This document shows, one piece after another, positions 40,984-50,763 of a stretch of DNA of 51,359 nt. The DNA lies in NCBI GenBank assembly GCA_947649225.1, contig CANSQX010000003.1, forward strand, positions 1 through 51,359, in the 5' to 3' direction. Within the stretch, counting starts at the first letter, position 1. Each line of letters opens with the position of its first letter. Source of the DNA: an uncultured Flavonifractor sp. Its GTDB lineage: Bacteria; Bacillota; Clostridia; Oscillospirales; Oscillospiraceae. The notes under the pieces were generated by a model that was given only the letters and a program-made list of their open reading frames with translations, searched no databases and had not been told where the DNA came from. Both the position numbers and the translations under genes were made by a program.

Positions 40984-42978
40984 TTACTTCAGCCAACCGA
41001 TGGAGACGCAGTTGCTGGCCTCATACCAGGTCACGTTGCGGCCCAGGCCCTCGAACAGGGCTCGGACGCCAACATAATCCACGCCATCTATGGTCTTGAC
41101 ATCCACGGTTGCGGTCTTGCCGTCCACCGTGATCTTGACGGAACCGTCTGCGGCCTCCTGGGTGGCGCTGAGGCCGTTTACAGTGTCGTTCAGGGGCACA
41201 TAGATGGTGCCGGGCTCAGTGATGGGGGCGCTGTTGAAGGTCAGGGGCAGGCCGTTCCACACCACAGTGGGAAGGCTGGTGTCCTTGGTATAGACCACCT
41301 CGCCGCCGGAGACGGTCATCAGGGCCTGGATATCCTTGATGTCCTCCTCGGGACAGGTCATGTAGTCGCGGTCAAGCACCACAAAGTCGGCCAGCTTGCC
41401 CACCTCCAGGGTGCCCTTGATGTCCTCGTTGAACTCGCCATAGGCGCCCCAGCTGGTGTAGGAGCGCAGGGTCTCCTCACGGGTCATGCACTGCTCGGGA
41501 TGCCAGCCCTCGGGGGGCTCGCCCAGGCGGCTCTTGCGGGTGACGCCGGCATAGAGGCTGTGGAAGGGATTGACCAGTTCCACGGGGGCGTCGGTGCCGT
41601 TGAGAATGATGCTCCCGCTGTCGATAATGGTCCGCCAGGCGTAGGCGCCCTTGATGCGCTCGGTGCCGATGCGGTCCTCAGCCATCAGCATGTCAGAGGT
41701 GGCATGGGTGGTCTGCATGGAGGGCAGGACCCCCATGTCAATGGCGCGCTGAATGTCCTCCAGGGTCAGGATCTGGAAGTGCTCGATGCGCAGGCGGGGA
41801 TCCTCTCTGGGATTCTCGGCCAGAACCTTCTCATAGCAGTCCAGCAGCTGGTGGTTGGCCGCATCGCCGATGGCATGGCTGCCCATCTGGTAGCCGTTGT
41901 CATAGGCCAGCTTGACCAGGGCGTACATCTCCTCATCAGTAAAGCGGTTGTTGCCAGTGTGGCCCGCACGGTCGGAGTAGTCCTCCAGCATGGCGGCGGA
42001 ACGCGCACCCAGGGAGCCGTCGCTGAACAGCTTGACGGAGCGGATATCCATATGATTGTCATAGAATCCGCCCTCTGGCTTAGTGGTGCGCAGGTACTCG
42101 GCCTCGGGGCTGTCCAGGCTGGACAGGGAGACCAGCAGGTAGGAGCGCAGCTTCAGGCTGCCATTCTCGTACAGAGGCTTGTAGACCTCATTGATGTACT
42201 CCACGCTCGTGCCGGCGTTCATGGCAGAGGTCAGGCCATAGGAGAACAGCTGATCCTGGGCCAGCAGCAGGGCGCTCTTCTTCTGATCGATGGTGAAGCC
42301 AGGGATCAGGTCGCGGATGGGGTACATGGCGGTATCGGTGACGCAGCCCAGCAGCTCGCCGTCCTCAGTCTTGAGGTACTCGCCGCCCTGGGGGTCGGGG
42401 GTGTCCTTGGTGACGCCGGCCAGTTCGAAGGCCATGGAGTTCACCCAGCACATATGTCCGTCGGCGCGGGTCAGGTAAACAGGGTTATTGGGGGCCACCG
42501 CATCCAGCTCCTCCTTGGTGGGGTAGTCGGTGTTCTCCCATACGGTGTTCATCCAGCCACGGCCCTGGATCCAGGCGCCGGGCTCGGCGGTCTCGGCCTC
42601 GGCCTTCACGGCGGCCAGGATGACGTCCTTGGGCTTCCAGAAGGCGTCGATGATCAGCAGGCTCTCGCCCAGGCCGTTGATGTGCATATGGCTCTCAATC
42701 AAGCCGGGGATAACGGTCTTGCCGCCCAGATCGGTCACTTTGGTGTTGGGGCCGATGAAAGCCTCCACACCGGCCTCGCCGCCCACATAGATCAGGCGGT
42801 CGCCCTTGATGGCCAGGGCGGTGGCGGTGGAGAAATCCTCATCCACGGTGTAGATATTGCCGTTGCGGTAGACGCTGTCGGCGGTCTCAGCCGCCAGGGC
42901 GGTAGCGGGAATCAGGGAGAAAACCATTGCGAGGGCAAGGATCATGGTGACGATTTTGCCAAAACGCTTGTGTATCAC
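40984..42978 (-). CDS. Secreted amidohydrolase (YtcJ-like) with copper amine oxidase-type stalk domain
   Basis: The 664-residue protein has a signal peptide (cleavage near TALAAE, residue ~30), an amidohydrolase barrel of the YtcJ type (NGNIYTVDEDF near 40, VIPGLIESHMHINGLG with the metal His pair, GSHAIGDAAN, and LRIEHFQ), and a C-terminal beta-domain (GTIYVPLNDTVNGLS, VGVRALFEGLGRNVTWYEASNCVSI) like the copper amine oxidase N-terminal domain (stalk) seen on clostridial surface enzymes. The substrate is an unknown amide or ester outside the cell. The start is GTG 42978, with AAGGAGG upstream. It is a single-gene unit with its own promoter. Confidence 0.92.
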   Translation of the reverse strand: MIHKRFGKIVTMILALAMVFSLIPATALAAETADSVYRNGNIYTVDEDFSTATALAIKGDRLIYVGGEAGVEAFIGPNTKVTDLGGKTVIPGLIESHMHINGLGESLLIIDAFWKPKDVILAAVKAEAETAEPGAWIQGRGWMNTVWENTDYPTKEELDAVAPNNPVYLTRADGHMCWVNSMAFELAGVTKDTPDPQGGEYLKTEDGELLGCVTDTAMYPIRDLIPGFTIDQKKSALLLAQDQLFSYGLTSAMNAGTSVEYINEVYKPLYENGSLKLRSYLLVSLSSLDSPEAEYLRTTKPEGGFYDNHMDIRSVKLFSDGSLGARSAAMLEDYSDRAGHTGNNRFTDEEMYALVKLAYDNGYQMGSHAIGDAANHQLLDCYEKVLAENPREDPRLRIEHFQILTLEDIQRAIDMGVLPSMQTTHATSDMLMAEDRIGTERIKGAYAWRTIIDSGSIILNGTDAPVELVNPFHSLYAGVTRKSRLGEPPEGWHPEQCMTREETLRSYTSWGAYGEFNEDIKGTLEVGKLADFVVLDRDYMTCPEEDIKDIQALMTVSGGEVVYTKDTSLPTVVWNGLPLTFNSAPITEPGTIYVPLNDTVNGLSATQEAADGSVKITVDGKTATVDVKTIDGVDYVGVRALFEGLGRNVTWYEASNCVSIGWLK

Positions 42979-43063
42979 TGTCTTTCCTCCTTACTTTTTC
43001 GTCCTGCCTAGCGTAGTCGGTACCGCGGGGCCTATCCTCCTCTCGTTTTCAGCTGACAAGTTG

Positions 43064-43092
43064 AGCATAACATACTTTGGATCCGGGATCAA
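43064..43092 (-). promoter_or_regulatory. Promoter of the amidohydrolase gene
   Basis: Minus strand: TTGATC (43087-43092), 17-bp spacer, TATGCT (43064-43069). The ~80-nt leader has no recognised riboswitch. Upstream lies an AT-rich stretch with an inverted repeat (TTTTTTCACAAAA / AATAAATCTTGTGGAAAAA). Confidence 0.65.
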
Positions 43093-43205
43093 GCTATTTT
43101 TGCATTTTTCCACAAGATTTATTTTGTGAAAAAATGCATTTTTGCTGCATGTTATACAAAAGGTTCCTGCTGCCGCCGGTTTTCGCCTCCAGCAGCTGGG
43201 AAGGG

Positions 43206-43240
43206 TAAAAAAATATCCCCGTTCTCTGAACGGGGATATT
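43206..43240 (-). terminator. Terminator of the ribosomal/alpha operon after rplQ
   Basis: AATATCCCCGTTC pairs with GAACGGGGATATT around a three-base loop, followed by seven T on the minus strand. Confidence 0.93.
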
Positions 43241-43255
43241 CTCAGCCGTATTCGG

Positions 43256-43597
43256 TTACACCAGCTGGACGATGGCCATCTCGGCGGCGTCGCCCCGCCG
43301 GGGCCCGATGCGGACCACGCGGGTATAGCCGCCCTCGCGGGTGGCGTACTTGGGGCCGATGGTGTCGAAGAGCTTCTTCGCCACATCCTCCTTGGTGAGG
43401 AAGCTCAGGGCCTGGCGGTAGGCGGCCAGGTTGTTCTTCTTGGCCAGGGTGATCATCTTCTCGGCCAGGGGCGCGACCTCCTTGGCCCGGGTGATGGTGG
43501 TCTTAATCTGGCCGTTCTCCAGCAGATAGGTGGTCATGGCGCGCAGCATAGCCATACGCTGATCGGTCGGCTTGCCCAGCTTGCGGTTGGAAGGCAT
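43256..43597 (-). CDS. rplQ: 50S ribosomal protein L17
   Basis: The 113-residue protein is a standard-length bacterial L17, with [20 protein letters not shown] at the start and [20 protein letters not shown] at the end. It sits around the exit-tunnel region of the large subunit. It is the last gene of the operon; a ~200-bp gap with GC-rich inverted repeats (43620-43790) separates it from rpoA, and a strong terminator follows. SD AAGGAGC precedes ATG 43597. Confidence 0.98.
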   Translation of the reverse strand: MPSNRKLGKPTDQRMAMLRAMTTYLLENGQIKTTITRAKEVAPLAEKMITLAKKNNLAAYRQALSFLTKEDVAKKLFDTIGPKYATREGGYTRVVRIGPRRGDAAEMAIVQLV

Positions 43598-43799
43598 TAC
43601 ATTCAGCTCCTTAATCCGGATCTCGCCCGGCGAAATCCGCGCTTAAATTCGTCCGTCCGGGAGGGTCAGGAGGCCCTCCGGTCCGGGAGGGGACGTTACA
43701 TGCCCCCGGACCCCTGCCCCCTTGAGGGAGGGCAGGCAAAAAAGAACCTCCTCCGCCGCCCGGCAAAGGCGCGGCGAAGGCCGTTCGTACTGTTCTGAA

Positions 43800-44747
43800 T
43801 CAGGTCTCCTCGCTGGCCAGGGACAGGCCCATCATAGCCAGCTTATTGATAACCTCTTCCAGGGACTTGCGGCCCAGGTTGCGGACCTTCATCATCTCGT
43901 CCTCGGTCTTGGAGATCAGATCCTCCACCGTGTTGATGTTGGCCCGCTTCAGGCAGTTGAAGGACCGCACCGAGAGGTCCAGCTCCTCAATGGTCAGCTC
44001 CAGCACCTTGTCCCGCTGGGCCTCGGCCTTCTCCACCACGGTGGCCTTGGAGCCCATGGTCTCGCTCAGGTCTGTGAAGAGGACGAAGTGGTCGCAGAGA
44101 ATGCGGGCGCCCAGGCTGACCGCATCCCGCGCAGTGATGGTGCCGTTGGTCCATACCTCCAAGGTCAGCTTATCGAAGTCGGTCAGGTCGCGCACACGGG
44201 TGTTCTCCACTGTGTAGTTGACCTTTCGCACCGGCGTATAGATGGAATCCACCGGGATAATCCCGATGATGGTCTGGGCGGGCTTGTTCCGGTCGGCGGT
44301 GACATAGCCGCGGCCGTGGGAGAGGGTCAGCTCCATATTGAGGCTGGCCTCCGGTCCCAGGGTGGCGATGTGCAGCTCGGGGTTGAGGATCTCCACCTCG
44401 CCGTCGGACTTGATGTCGCCGGCCGTGACCTCGCCCTCTCCGCTGGCCTCGATATAGACCGTCTTCACGCCCTCGCTGTGGAGCTTGGCAATGATGCTCT
44501 TGACGTTGAGGACAATCTCGGTCACATCCTCCTTGATGCCGGGGATGGTGCTGAACTCGTGCTGCACACCGGCGATCTTGATGGAGGTGACCGCCGTGCC
44601 GGGCAGGGACGAGAGCAAAATCCGGCGCAGGGAGTTGCCCAGCGTGGTGCCGTAGCCCCGCTCCAGGGGCTCGACCACATACTTGCCGTAGGAGCCGTCT
44701 CCGGGGTTCTCTATACATTCGATGCGCGGCTTCTCAATTTCTACCAT
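43800..44747 (-). CDS. rpoA: RNA polymerase alpha subunit
   Basis: The 315-residue protein has the N-terminal assembly domain ([20 protein letters not shown] near residues 33-52) and the C-terminal DNA-binding domain ([30 protein letters not shown]). Full length. It lies in the classic alpha operon order rpsM-rpsK-rpsD-rpoA-rplQ. SD AAGGAGG precedes ATG 44747. Confidence 0.99.
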   Translation of the reverse strand: MVEIEKPRIECIENPGDGSYGKYVVEPLERGYGTTLGNSLRRILLSSLPGTAVTSIKIAGVQHEFSTIPGIKEDVTEIVLNVKSIIAKLHSEGVKTVYIEASGEGEVTAGDIKSDGEVEILNPELHIATLGPEASLNMELTLSHGRGYVTADRNKPAQTIIGIIPVDSIYTPVRKVNYTVENTRVRDLTDFDKLTLEVWTNGTITARDAVSLGARILCDHFVLFTDLSETMGSKATVVEKAEAQRDKVLELTIEELDLSVRSFNCLKRANINTVEDLISKTEDEMMKVRNLGRKSLEEVINKLAMMGLSLASEET

Positions 44748-44866
44748 ATGTTACCCTCCTTTTTGCGGCGGCAGGCTTTTCCAGGCCACTCCGCCTTTAC
44801 AGCTCACCAATAATCGAGGGTACGGGGGCGCGGCGTGCAGACGGCAGCGCCGTGCCCCCAAAGTAA

Positions 44867-45496
44867 TTACTTGGAGTACAGCTCGACGATGAGGTGCTCC
44901 TCGATGGGCAGATCCACGTCCTCCCGGAGGGGGAGGGCCACGACCTTGGCCTCGAGGGTGTTCCGGTCAAAGTCCAGCCACTTGGGCACGGTGCGCGAGC
45001 CGTTGGCCTCCAGAGAGGCCTTGAACTTATCCTTGCCGCGGCTCTTCTCCTTCAGGGCGATCACTTCGCCGGGCTTGACCAGGTAGGAGGGGATGTCCAC
45101 GCGGTGGCCGTTGATGGTGAAGTGGCCGTGGCGGACCAGCTGGCGGGCCTCGGGCCGGCTCATGGCGAAGCCCAGGCGGTAGATGACATTGTCCAGGCGG
45201 GTCTCCAGGATCGAGAGGAGGTTGTCGCCGGTGACGCCCTTCTTGTTGGCGGCCATCTCGTAGTACTTGGCGAACTGGCTCTCCAGCACGCCGTAATAGC
45301 GGCGGGCCTTCTGCTTCTCGCGTAGCTGCATGCCGTACTCGGACAGCTTCTTGGTGCGGCCCTGGTTATGCATCCCGGGGGCGAAGGGGCGGCGCTCGAT
45401 AGCGCACTTGTCGGTGTAGCAGCGGTCGCCCTTCAGGAAGAGCTTCTGGCCCTCTCTGCGGCACTGGCGGCAGACTGCTCCGGTATATCTAGCCAT
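44867..45496 (-). CDS. rpsD: 30S ribosomal protein S4, zinc-binding form
   Basis: The 209-residue protein has the N-terminal four-cysteine zinc site (CRQC, then CYTDKC) and the S4 RNA-binding domain ([22 protein letters not shown]). S4 starts 30S assembly and represses its own operon in several bacteria; no S4 target fold was identified here. SD AAGGAGGA precedes ATG 45496. Confidence 0.98.
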   Translation of the reverse strand: MARYTGAVCRQCRREGQKLFLKGDRCYTDKCAIERRPFAPGMHNQGRTKKLSEYGMQLREKQKARRYYGVLESQFAKYYEMAANKKGVTGDNLLSILETRLDNVIYRLGFAMSRPEARQLVRHGHFTINGHRVDIPSYLVKPGEVIALKEKSRGKDKFKASLEANGSRTVPKWLDFDRNTLEAKVVALPLREDVDLPIEEHLIVELYSK

Positions 45497-45517
45497 AATC
45501 TGTTCTCCTCCTTACTC

Positions 45518-45919
45518 TTACACGCGGCGGCGCTTGGGCGGGCGGCAGCCGTTGTGGGGGATGGGGGTCACATCCTTGATCAGGGTGACCTCCAGACCCA
45601 CGGCCTGGAGTGCGCGGATGGCGGCCTCACGGCCGGCGCCGGGGCCCTTCACATAGACCTCCACGATCTTCAGACCGTGCTCCATGGCCGCCTTGGCGGC
45701 GGTCTCGGCGGCGGTCTGGGCGGCGAAGGGGGTGGATTTCCGGGAGCCCCGGAAGCCCAGCCCGCCGGAGGAGGCCCAGGACAGGGCGTTGCCGCCCATA
45801 TCGGTCACAGTGACCATGGTGTTGTTGAAGGAGGAGCGGATATGCACCTGGCCCTTCTCGATGTTCTTGCGTTCGCGGCGCTTGCGCACCACTTTCTTGC
45901 CCTTGGTATTTGCAGCCAT
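45518..45919 (-). CDS. rpsK: 30S ribosomal protein S11
   Basis: The 133-residue protein has the S11 core ([37 protein letters not shown], and the end [10 protein letters not shown]). It binds the platform of the small subunit near the mRNA exit. SD AGGGAGG precedes ATG 45919; fifteen bases separate it from rpsM. Confidence 0.99.
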   Translation of the reverse strand: MAANTKGKKVVRKRRERKNIEKGQVHIRSSFNNTMVTVTDMGGNALSWASSGGLGFRGSRKSTPFAAQTAAETAAKAAMEHGLKIVEVYVKGPGAGREAAIRALQAVGLEVTLIKDVTPIPHNGCRPPKRRRV

Positions 45920-45934
45920 TGTGTAATCCCTCCC

Positions 45935-46303
45935 TTACTTCTTCTTGTTTGCGACCGTACGCTTCGGACCCTTGCGGGTGCGGGCGTTGGTCTTGCTGCG
46001 CTGGCCGCGGACAGGCAGGCCCTTGCGGTGCCGGATGCCCCGGTAGCAGCCGATCTCGGTCAGGCGCTTGATGTCCATCGCCACATCCCGGCGGAGGTCG
46101 CCCTCCACAGTGTAGCTATGGCCGATGATCTCGCGCAGCTTGGCCTCGTCGGCCTCGGTCAGGTCCTTGACGCGGGTGTCGGGATTGATCCCGGCCTCGG
46201 CCAGAATCTTATTGGCGCTGGTGCGCCCGATGCCGTAAATATAGGTCAGGCCAATCTCGACCCGCTTATCCTTCGGCAAGTCAATGCCAGCAATACGTGC
46301 CAT
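45935..46303 (-). CDS. rpsM: 30S ribosomal protein S13
   Basis: The 122-residue protein begins [20 protein letters not shown], with the helix-two-turn-helix and the basic tail ([18 protein letters not shown]) that contacts tRNA and the central bridge. SD GGAGGTG precedes ATG 46303. First gene of the alpha block after rpmJ. Confidence 0.99.
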   Translation of the reverse strand: MARIAGIDLPKDKRVEIGLTYIYGIGRTSANKILAEAGINPDTRVKDLTEADEAKLREIIGHSYTVEGDLRRDVAMDIKRLTEIGCYRGIRHRKGLPVRGQRSKTNARTRKGPKRTVANKKK

Positions 46304-46322
46304 ACTGTTTCAGCACCTCCTA

Positions 46323-46436
46323 TTAACCTTGTCTCTGCTTATGCTTGGGGTTTTCGCAAATAACCATGACCTTGCCCTTGCGCTTGATGATCTTGCACTT
46401 CTCGCACATGGGCTTCACGGACGGTCTGACTTTCAT
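46323..46436 (-). CDS. rpmJ: 50S ribosomal protein L36
   Basis: The 37-residue protein begins [20 protein letters not shown] and keeps the zinc ligands Cys11, Cys14, Cys27 and His32, so it is the zinc form of L36. SD AGGAGGT lies just upstream. It sits 20 bases before rpsM as usual, but is parted from infA by ~390 bp of GC-rich repeat-like sequence, which is not usual. Confidence 0.97.
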   Translation of the reverse strand: MKVRPSVKPMCEKCKIIKRKGKVMVICENPKHKQRQG

Positions 46437-46828
46437 AATCGTAAACCTCCTGATAGCCTGATGGCCCCGGCACGGCGGGGGCAAGGCCCCTCGCCGCCGC
46501 AAAGTCCGCGCCGCTGTGTCCGGCTTTCAGCCGGATATCCGCCCTGCTCCTCCGCTCCAGCCCGGAACCGCTTCGCTGGGTTCCGGACGGTGGTGGGGGG
46601 CGGGAGAGGGGCTGCGCTCGCTCCAACGGCTCCGCGCCGGTCGTTGATCGTGAACGGGCTCCTTGGGAAGGAGCCGGTGGTTGGGGCTGCCGCCCCAAGC
46701 CCTGCCCAGGGGCGCCGCCCCTGGACCCTGCCGCCTTTTGAAAAAGGCGGGCGAAAACTTCTCCACGCCGTCACCAGACGGCGCATCAAAGTTTTCTTTG
46801 CCTGCTTTCTTTTGAAAAAGAAAGCAGG
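46437..46828. repeat. GC-rich inverted-repeat block inserted between infA and rpmJ
   Basis: No gene is supported here. The block is dense in short palindromes: CCTGCTTTCTT/AAGAAAGCAGG (46801-46828), CCGCCTTTT/AAAAGGCGG near 46730-46750, GGGGCGCCGCCCC near 46710, and CTCCTTGGGAAGGAG near 46660. The TTTCTTTT hairpin resembles the one at 4534-4561 and the AGAAAG hairpins of the 430-bp element. Frames across it are shadows. Confidence 0.6.
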
Positions 46829-47047
46829 TTATTTGCTGCGCCAGGTGATTCTGCCGCGGGTCACATCGTAGGGGGACATCTGGACCGTCACTTTGTCGCC
46901 GGGCAGGATGCGGATAAAGTTCATCCTGAGCTTTCCGGAGATATGGGCCAGAATGATGTGGCCGTTTCCAATGTCCACATGAAAGGTGGTATTGGGAAGG
47001 GACTCGACCACGACTCCCTCTACCTCGATCATATCGTCCTTTGCCAA
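46829..47047 (-). CDS. infA: Translation initiation factor IF-1
   Basis: The 72-residue OB-fold protein matches IF-1 over its whole length ([48 protein letters not shown]). It binds the 30S A site at initiation. The start is TTG 47047, with GGGAGATG about eight bases upstream, inside the end of the KOW gene (19-base overlap). A rare start codon for a translation factor may limit its level. Confidence 0.97.
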   Translation of the reverse strand: MAKDDMIEVEGVVVESLPNTTFHVDIGNGHIILAHISGKLRMNFIRILPGDKVTVQMSPYDVTRGRITWRSK

Positions 47048-47334
47048 GCGTTTTCATCTCCCTTGAAGGCGGCCAGCGCCCTTCTCAGCTCTCTGTCGGA
47101 CAGGGGTTCCCCCTGCTTCAGCCTCTGTATGGCGGGGTGGTCATACGCGTGCCGGGCGTCTGTCAGCATATTGACATGACCCAGCTTCTTTGCCTTGGGC
47201 CGGGCGGTCCGGCGGCGCTTCCCGTCGGCCAGCAGCAGGCGCGCGTGCGCCTGATCCACGCCGACCACGCAGAAGAGCCCGCCCTTGTCCCGTCCGGCCG
47301 CGGCCTGGACAATCTGGCCCGTGTAATCAAACAT
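47029..47334 (-). CDS. KOW-domain RNA-binding protein (L14e-like)
   Basis: The 101-residue protein has an N-terminal KOW motif ([20 protein letters not shown], residues ~6-25) as in the archaeal/eukaryal L14e-type proteins, a basic stretch ([17 protein letters not shown]) and a helical tail. Such proteins lie between map and infA in many Firmicutes; their job on the ribosome is not well known. SD GGAGGACGGGG precedes ATG 47334, which overlaps the map stop; its end overlaps infA. Confidence 0.88.
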   Translation of the reverse strand: MFDYTGQIVQAAAGRDKGGLFCVVGVDQAHARLLLADGKRRRTARPKAKKLGHVNMLTDARHAYDHPAIQRLKQGEPLSDRELRRALAAFKGDENAWQRTI

Positions 47335-48103
47335 AGGCCCCGTCCTCCGTGACCGTCAGCACCTCCGGCTCCCCGTCGGTGATGAGGATGGTGTTCTCGT
47401 AGTGGGCGGCCAGGGACCCGTCGGCAGTGACGGTAGTCCAGCCGTCCCGCAGGACCTTGACCTGCCAGCCCCCGGCGTTGACCATGGGCTCCACGGCGAT
47501 GGTCATGCCGGGCTGGAGCCTGGGGCCGTGGCCTGCGGGGCCGAAGTTGGGGACCTCCGGGGCCTCGTGGAGCTTGACGCCCACGCCGTGACCCACGAAG
47601 TCCCGCACCACGGAGTAGCCCCGCTCCTCCACATAGGCCTGCACCGCGTGGGAGATGTCCCGGACCCGGTTTCCCGCCCGGGCCATCCGGATGCCCTCCC
47701 AAAAGCTCTGCTGGGTGGCTGCGATGAGGCGCAGGGCCTCCTCGCTGACCGCTCCGCAGGGGTAGGTGGCGGCGCAGTCGCCGTGAAAGCCCTCCAGGAA
47801 GGCGCCCACGTCGATGCTGACGATGTCGCCCTCCTTCAGGCGGCGGCGGCCGGGAATGCCGTGGATCACCTGCTCGTTGACCGAGATGCAGGCCGACCCG
47901 GTAAACCCGCCGTAGCCCAGGAACGAGGGCTTCGCCCCCTGGCTCTCGATAAACTTCCGCACGGCGGTATCGATCTCCAGGGTAGTCACGCCGGGCTGGA
48001 CCATTTGACCCGCCAGGGCGCGGGCCTGGGCAGTGACCCGCCCGGCCCGGCGCATCAGCGCGATCTCCCGGGGCGATTTGAGGGAAATCATCTCCACGCC
48101 CAT
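47327..48103 (-). CDS. map: Methionine aminopeptidase, type I
   Basis: The 258-residue enzyme removes N-terminal methionine. The five metal ligands of type I MAPs are present (Asp in GDIVSIDVGAF and HGDCAATY, His in VGHGVG, Glu in VEPMVN, and the last Glu near YENTILITDGEPEVLT). ATG 48103 overlaps the adk stop (TGATG). ATG 48091 (MISLKSPREI) is an alternative. It follows adk, in the usual secY-adk-map order. Confidence 0.97.
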   Translation of the reverse strand: MGVEMISLKSPREIALMRRAGRVTAQARALAGQMVQPGVTTLEIDTAVRKFIESQGAKPSFLGYGGFTGSACISVNEQVIHGIPGRRRLKEGDIVSIDVGAFLEGFHGDCAATYPCGAVSEEALRLIAATQQSFWEGIRMARAGNRVRDISHAVQAYVEERGYSVVRDFVGHGVGVKLHEAPEVPNFGPAGHGPRLQPGMTIAVEPMVNAGGWQVKVLRDGWTTVTADGSLAAHYENTILITDGEPEVLTVTEDGAYV

Positions 48104-48735
48104 CACATCCCCAGGGCGGCCATCACCCGCTGGGTGGTGGCCTCAATGGTGGGCTGGTTTTCCACCGGACGGAGGTTCCCTCTGGCTTGATAAAAGTCCT
48201 TGAGGGGCTCGGTCTCTGCGTGGTAGATCTCCAGACGGCGGCGGACGGTCTCCGGCTTGTCGTCCTCCCGCAGGAGGAGCTCGCCGCCGCACTGGTCGCA
48301 CTTCCCCTCCGTCTTAGGCGGGGCGGAGACCACGTGGTAGGTGGCCCCGCAGTCGTGGCAGGCCCGGCGGCCGCTCATGCGCCTGACGATCTCCCCATCG
48401 GCAATCTCAATGGAGAGCACGGCGTCGAAATGGATGCCGTCCCGCTCCAGAGACTCGGCCTGGGCGATGGTGCGGGGCACGCCGTCCAGAACATAGCCGT
48501 TTGCACAGTCGCTCTGGGCCAGCCGCTCCTCCACGATCCCCAGGATCACCTCGTCGGGGACCAGCTGGCCTGCGTCCATGAAGGCCTTGGCCTTCAGGCC
48601 CACAGGGGTGCCGTTCTTCACGGCAGCCCGGAGGATATTGCCTGTGGAGATGGTGGGGATCCCCAGCCGCTGGCTGATAATGGCGGCCTGGGTTCCCTTT
48701 CCGGCGCCGGGCGCGCCCAGCAGGATCAGCTTCAT
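48103..48735 (-). CDS. adk: Adenylate kinase, zinc-type LID
   Basis: The 210-residue enzyme interconverts ATP+AMP and 2 ADP. GAPGAGKGTQA (residues ~7-17) is the P-loop, DGVPRTIAQA is the AMP region, and the LID carries a Cys-rich zinc site (CHDCGATYH ... CDQCG). ATG 48735 gives the standard MKLILLG start; GTG 48747 is an alternative. It is coupled to map. Confidence 0.98.
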   Translation of the reverse strand: MKLILLGAPGAGKGTQAAIISQRLGIPTISTGNILRAAVKNGTPVGLKAKAFMDAGQLVPDEVILGIVEERLAQSDCANGYVLDGVPRTIAQAESLERDGIHFDAVLSIEIADGEIVRRMSGRRACHDCGATYHVVSAPPKTEGKCDQCGGELLLREDDKPETVRRRLEIYHAETEPLKDFYQARGNLRPVENQPTIEATTQRVMAALGM

Positions 48736-48753
48736 AACTCCCGTCACCCTCTT

Positions 48754-50112
48754 TTACTCCAGGAAGCCTTTGTAGTGCCGCATGAGCATCTGGGCCTCCA
48801 TGGTTTTGACGGTCTCCAGAGCCACGCCCACCACGATGATGACGGAAGTGCCGCCGATGGCCAGGTTGCTGGCGCCGATGGCGCTGCCGGTGATCAGGGG
48901 GACGATGGCGATAATGGCCAGGTAGATGGCGCCGAACAGGGTGATCTTATTGAGCACCTTGTGGATGAAGTCGGCGGTGGGCTTGCCCGGACGGAAGCCG
49001 GGGATAAAGCCGCCGTTCTTCTTCAGGTTGTTGGCCACCTCTACCGGGTTGAACTGCATGGTGGCGTAGAAATAGCTGAAGCCCAGGATCAGCAGGAAAT
49101 AGACCACGATATAGAACACGCTGCTGGTGTCAAACCACTTGAGGAAGGTGTTCCAGCCGGAGCCCTCCACCTGGGCCGACGGCACGAACATGCCGATGGT
49201 GGCGGGGAGGGAGGCGATGGCCTGGGCGAAGATGATGGGCATGACGCCGGACATGCTCACCTTCATGGGGATGTGGCTGGCCTGGCCGCCGTACATCTTC
49301 CGGCCCACCACGCGCTTGGCGTACTGAACGGGGATGCGGCGCTCGGCGTTCTGGATGAATACGATGAAGACCACCAGGGCGATCATGCCGATGATCACCA
49401 GGGGCACGGCCCACCCGGCCAGCACGAAATGGTTGTCGATCTGGGTCTGGGTCATCTGGGCCAGCTGGGCGTCGGTGAGGGGGTTGCGCCAGTTGCGCAC
49501 GCCGGTGATCATGGTCTGGATCATGGCGGGCCCGCGGGAGACGATGCCGGCGAACAGGATGATGGAGATGCCGTTGCCGATGCCGAACTCGGTGATCTGC
49601 TCACCCAGCCACATCAGGAAGGCGGAGCCGGCGGTGAAGGACAGGATGATCACGATGCCCACCCAGATCCCAGGCAGGGCGCCGCCGTTCACCAGCCCGT
49701 AGCTGTTGACCAGGCTATAGTAGCCGAAGCCCTGGAGCAGGGCGATGGCCACGGTGGTGTACCGGGTGATGGAGGCGAGCTTCTTCCGGCCCTCCTCGCC
49801 GCCCTCCTTCTGGAGCCGCTCCAGGGCGGGAATGGCGACGGTCAGCAGCTGGATGATGATCGAGCTGTTGATATAGGGCTGGATGGACAGGGCAAAGATG
49901 GTTGCCATGGAGAAGGCGGAGCCGCTCATAGCGTTCATCAGGCCCAGGATGGTGCCGCTCTGGGTCTGCATATAGTCCCGGAGGGCGTTGGAGTCGATAT
50001 AGGGGACGGGGATTGCGGAGCCCAGCCGGAAGATCAGCAGCGCCATAATGGTGAAGAGGATCTTCTTTCTCAACTCGGGCACCGCCCAGGCGTTGCGGAT
50101 GGTCTGAATCAT
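48754..50112 (-). CDS. secY: Protein translocase subunit SecY
   Basis: The 452-residue protein has ten membrane segments and the family signatures (AVPELRKKILFTI at the start, SALP-like pore segment GSAIPVPYID near residue 30, LIFRLGS, YYxxM-like FYATMQFNPVEVANNLKKNGGFIPG). SecY is the pore of the Sec pathway that exports the signal-peptide proteins listed above. ATG 50112 follows GGGAGGTGG. It follows rplO by two bases, as usual. Confidence 0.98.
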   Translation of the reverse strand: MIQTIRNAWAVPELRKKILFTIMALLIFRLGSAIPVPYIDSNALRDYMQTQSGTILGLMNAMSGSAFSMATIFALSIQPYINSSIIIQLLTVAIPALERLQKEGGEEGRKKLASITRYTTVAIALLQGFGYYSLVNSYGLVNGGALPGIWVGIVIILSFTAGSAFLMWLGEQITEFGIGNGISIILFAGIVSRGPAMIQTMITGVRNWRNPLTDAQLAQMTQTQIDNHFVLAGWAVPLVIIGMIALVVFIVFIQNAERRIPVQYAKRVVGRKMYGGQASHIPMKVSMSGVMPIIFAQAIASLPATIGMFVPSAQVEGSGWNTFLKWFDTSSVFYIVVYFLLILGFSYFYATMQFNPVEVANNLKKNGGFIPGFRPGKPTADFIHKVLNKITLFGAIYLAIIAIVPLITGSAIGASNLAIGGTSVIIVVGVALETVKTMEAQMLMRHYKGFLE

Positions 50113-50114
50113 AA

Positions 50115-50555
50115 TCAGACCACCTCCCACTTACCGCCGGCAGCCACGATTTTTTCCTTGGCGGAGGCGGAGAAAGCGGAAGCCTTTACAATCAGTTTCT
50201 TGGAGATCTCGCCGTTGCCCAGGATCTTAACGCCGTACTGGCACTTGGACAGGACGCCCTTCTCCAGCAGGGCCTGGGCGTCGACCACAGCGCCGTCCTC
50301 GAACTTCTCCAGGGCGGAGACATTGATGGCCTCCAGGGGCTTGGCGAAAATGTTGTGGAAGCCCCGCTTGGGCAGGCGGCGGGCCAGAGGCATCTGGCCG
50401 CCCTCGAAGCCCACGCGGACGCTGCCGCCGGAGCGGGCCCACTGGCCCTTGTGGCCCCGGCCGGCAGTCTTGCCGTTGCCGGAACCGGCGCCCCGGCCCT
50501 TGCGGTAGGCCTTGGTGGTGGAACCGGCGGCGGGGGAAAGTTCATGCAGATTCAT
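50115..50555 (-). CDS. rplO: 50S ribosomal protein L15
   Basis: The 146-residue protein begins [20 protein letters not shown], with the glycine-rich stretch [18 protein letters not shown] and [17 protein letters not shown] typical of L15. SD GGGAGG precedes ATG 50555. Confidence 0.98.
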   Translation of the reverse strand: MNLHELSPAAGSTTKAYRKGRGAGSGNGKTAGRGHKGQWARSGGSVRVGFEGGQMPLARRLPKRGFHNIFAKPLEAINVSALEKFEDGAVVDAQALLEKGVLSKCQYGVKILGNGEISKKLIVKASAFSASAKEKIVAAGGKWEVV

Positions 50556-50568
50556 GTCGTTGCCTCCC

Positions 50569-50751
50569 TTACTTTTCCTCGACAACCTGGAGCAGGTAGC
50601 CGATGTGGGCGATCTTGCCCCGGGTAGCCTCGTTGTCGGGCTGCACGGTGGCGTCGCCGATCTTGCGGAGGCCCAGGGCCTCGGCGGTCGCCTTGTGCTT
50701 GGCGATGCGGCCGTTGAGACTCTTGACCAGCTTAATGTTCAGATTAGCCAT
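50569..50751 (-). CDS. rpmD: 50S ribosomal protein L30
   Basis: The 60-residue protein has the L30 pattern ([34 protein letters not shown]). SD AAGGAGGGT precedes ATG 50751. It lies between rpsE and rplO, as in the spc operon. Confidence 0.97.
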   Translation of the reverse strand: MANLNIKLVKSLNGRIAKHKATAEALGLRKIGDATVQPDNEATRGKIAHIGYLLQVVEEK

Positions 50752-50763
50752 TTTTGACCCTCC

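Noticed and set aside
44748..44866. S4-binding regulatory site upstream of rpoA
   Set aside because: The gap is short and GC-rich, and I could not see a pseudoknot like the known S4 targets.
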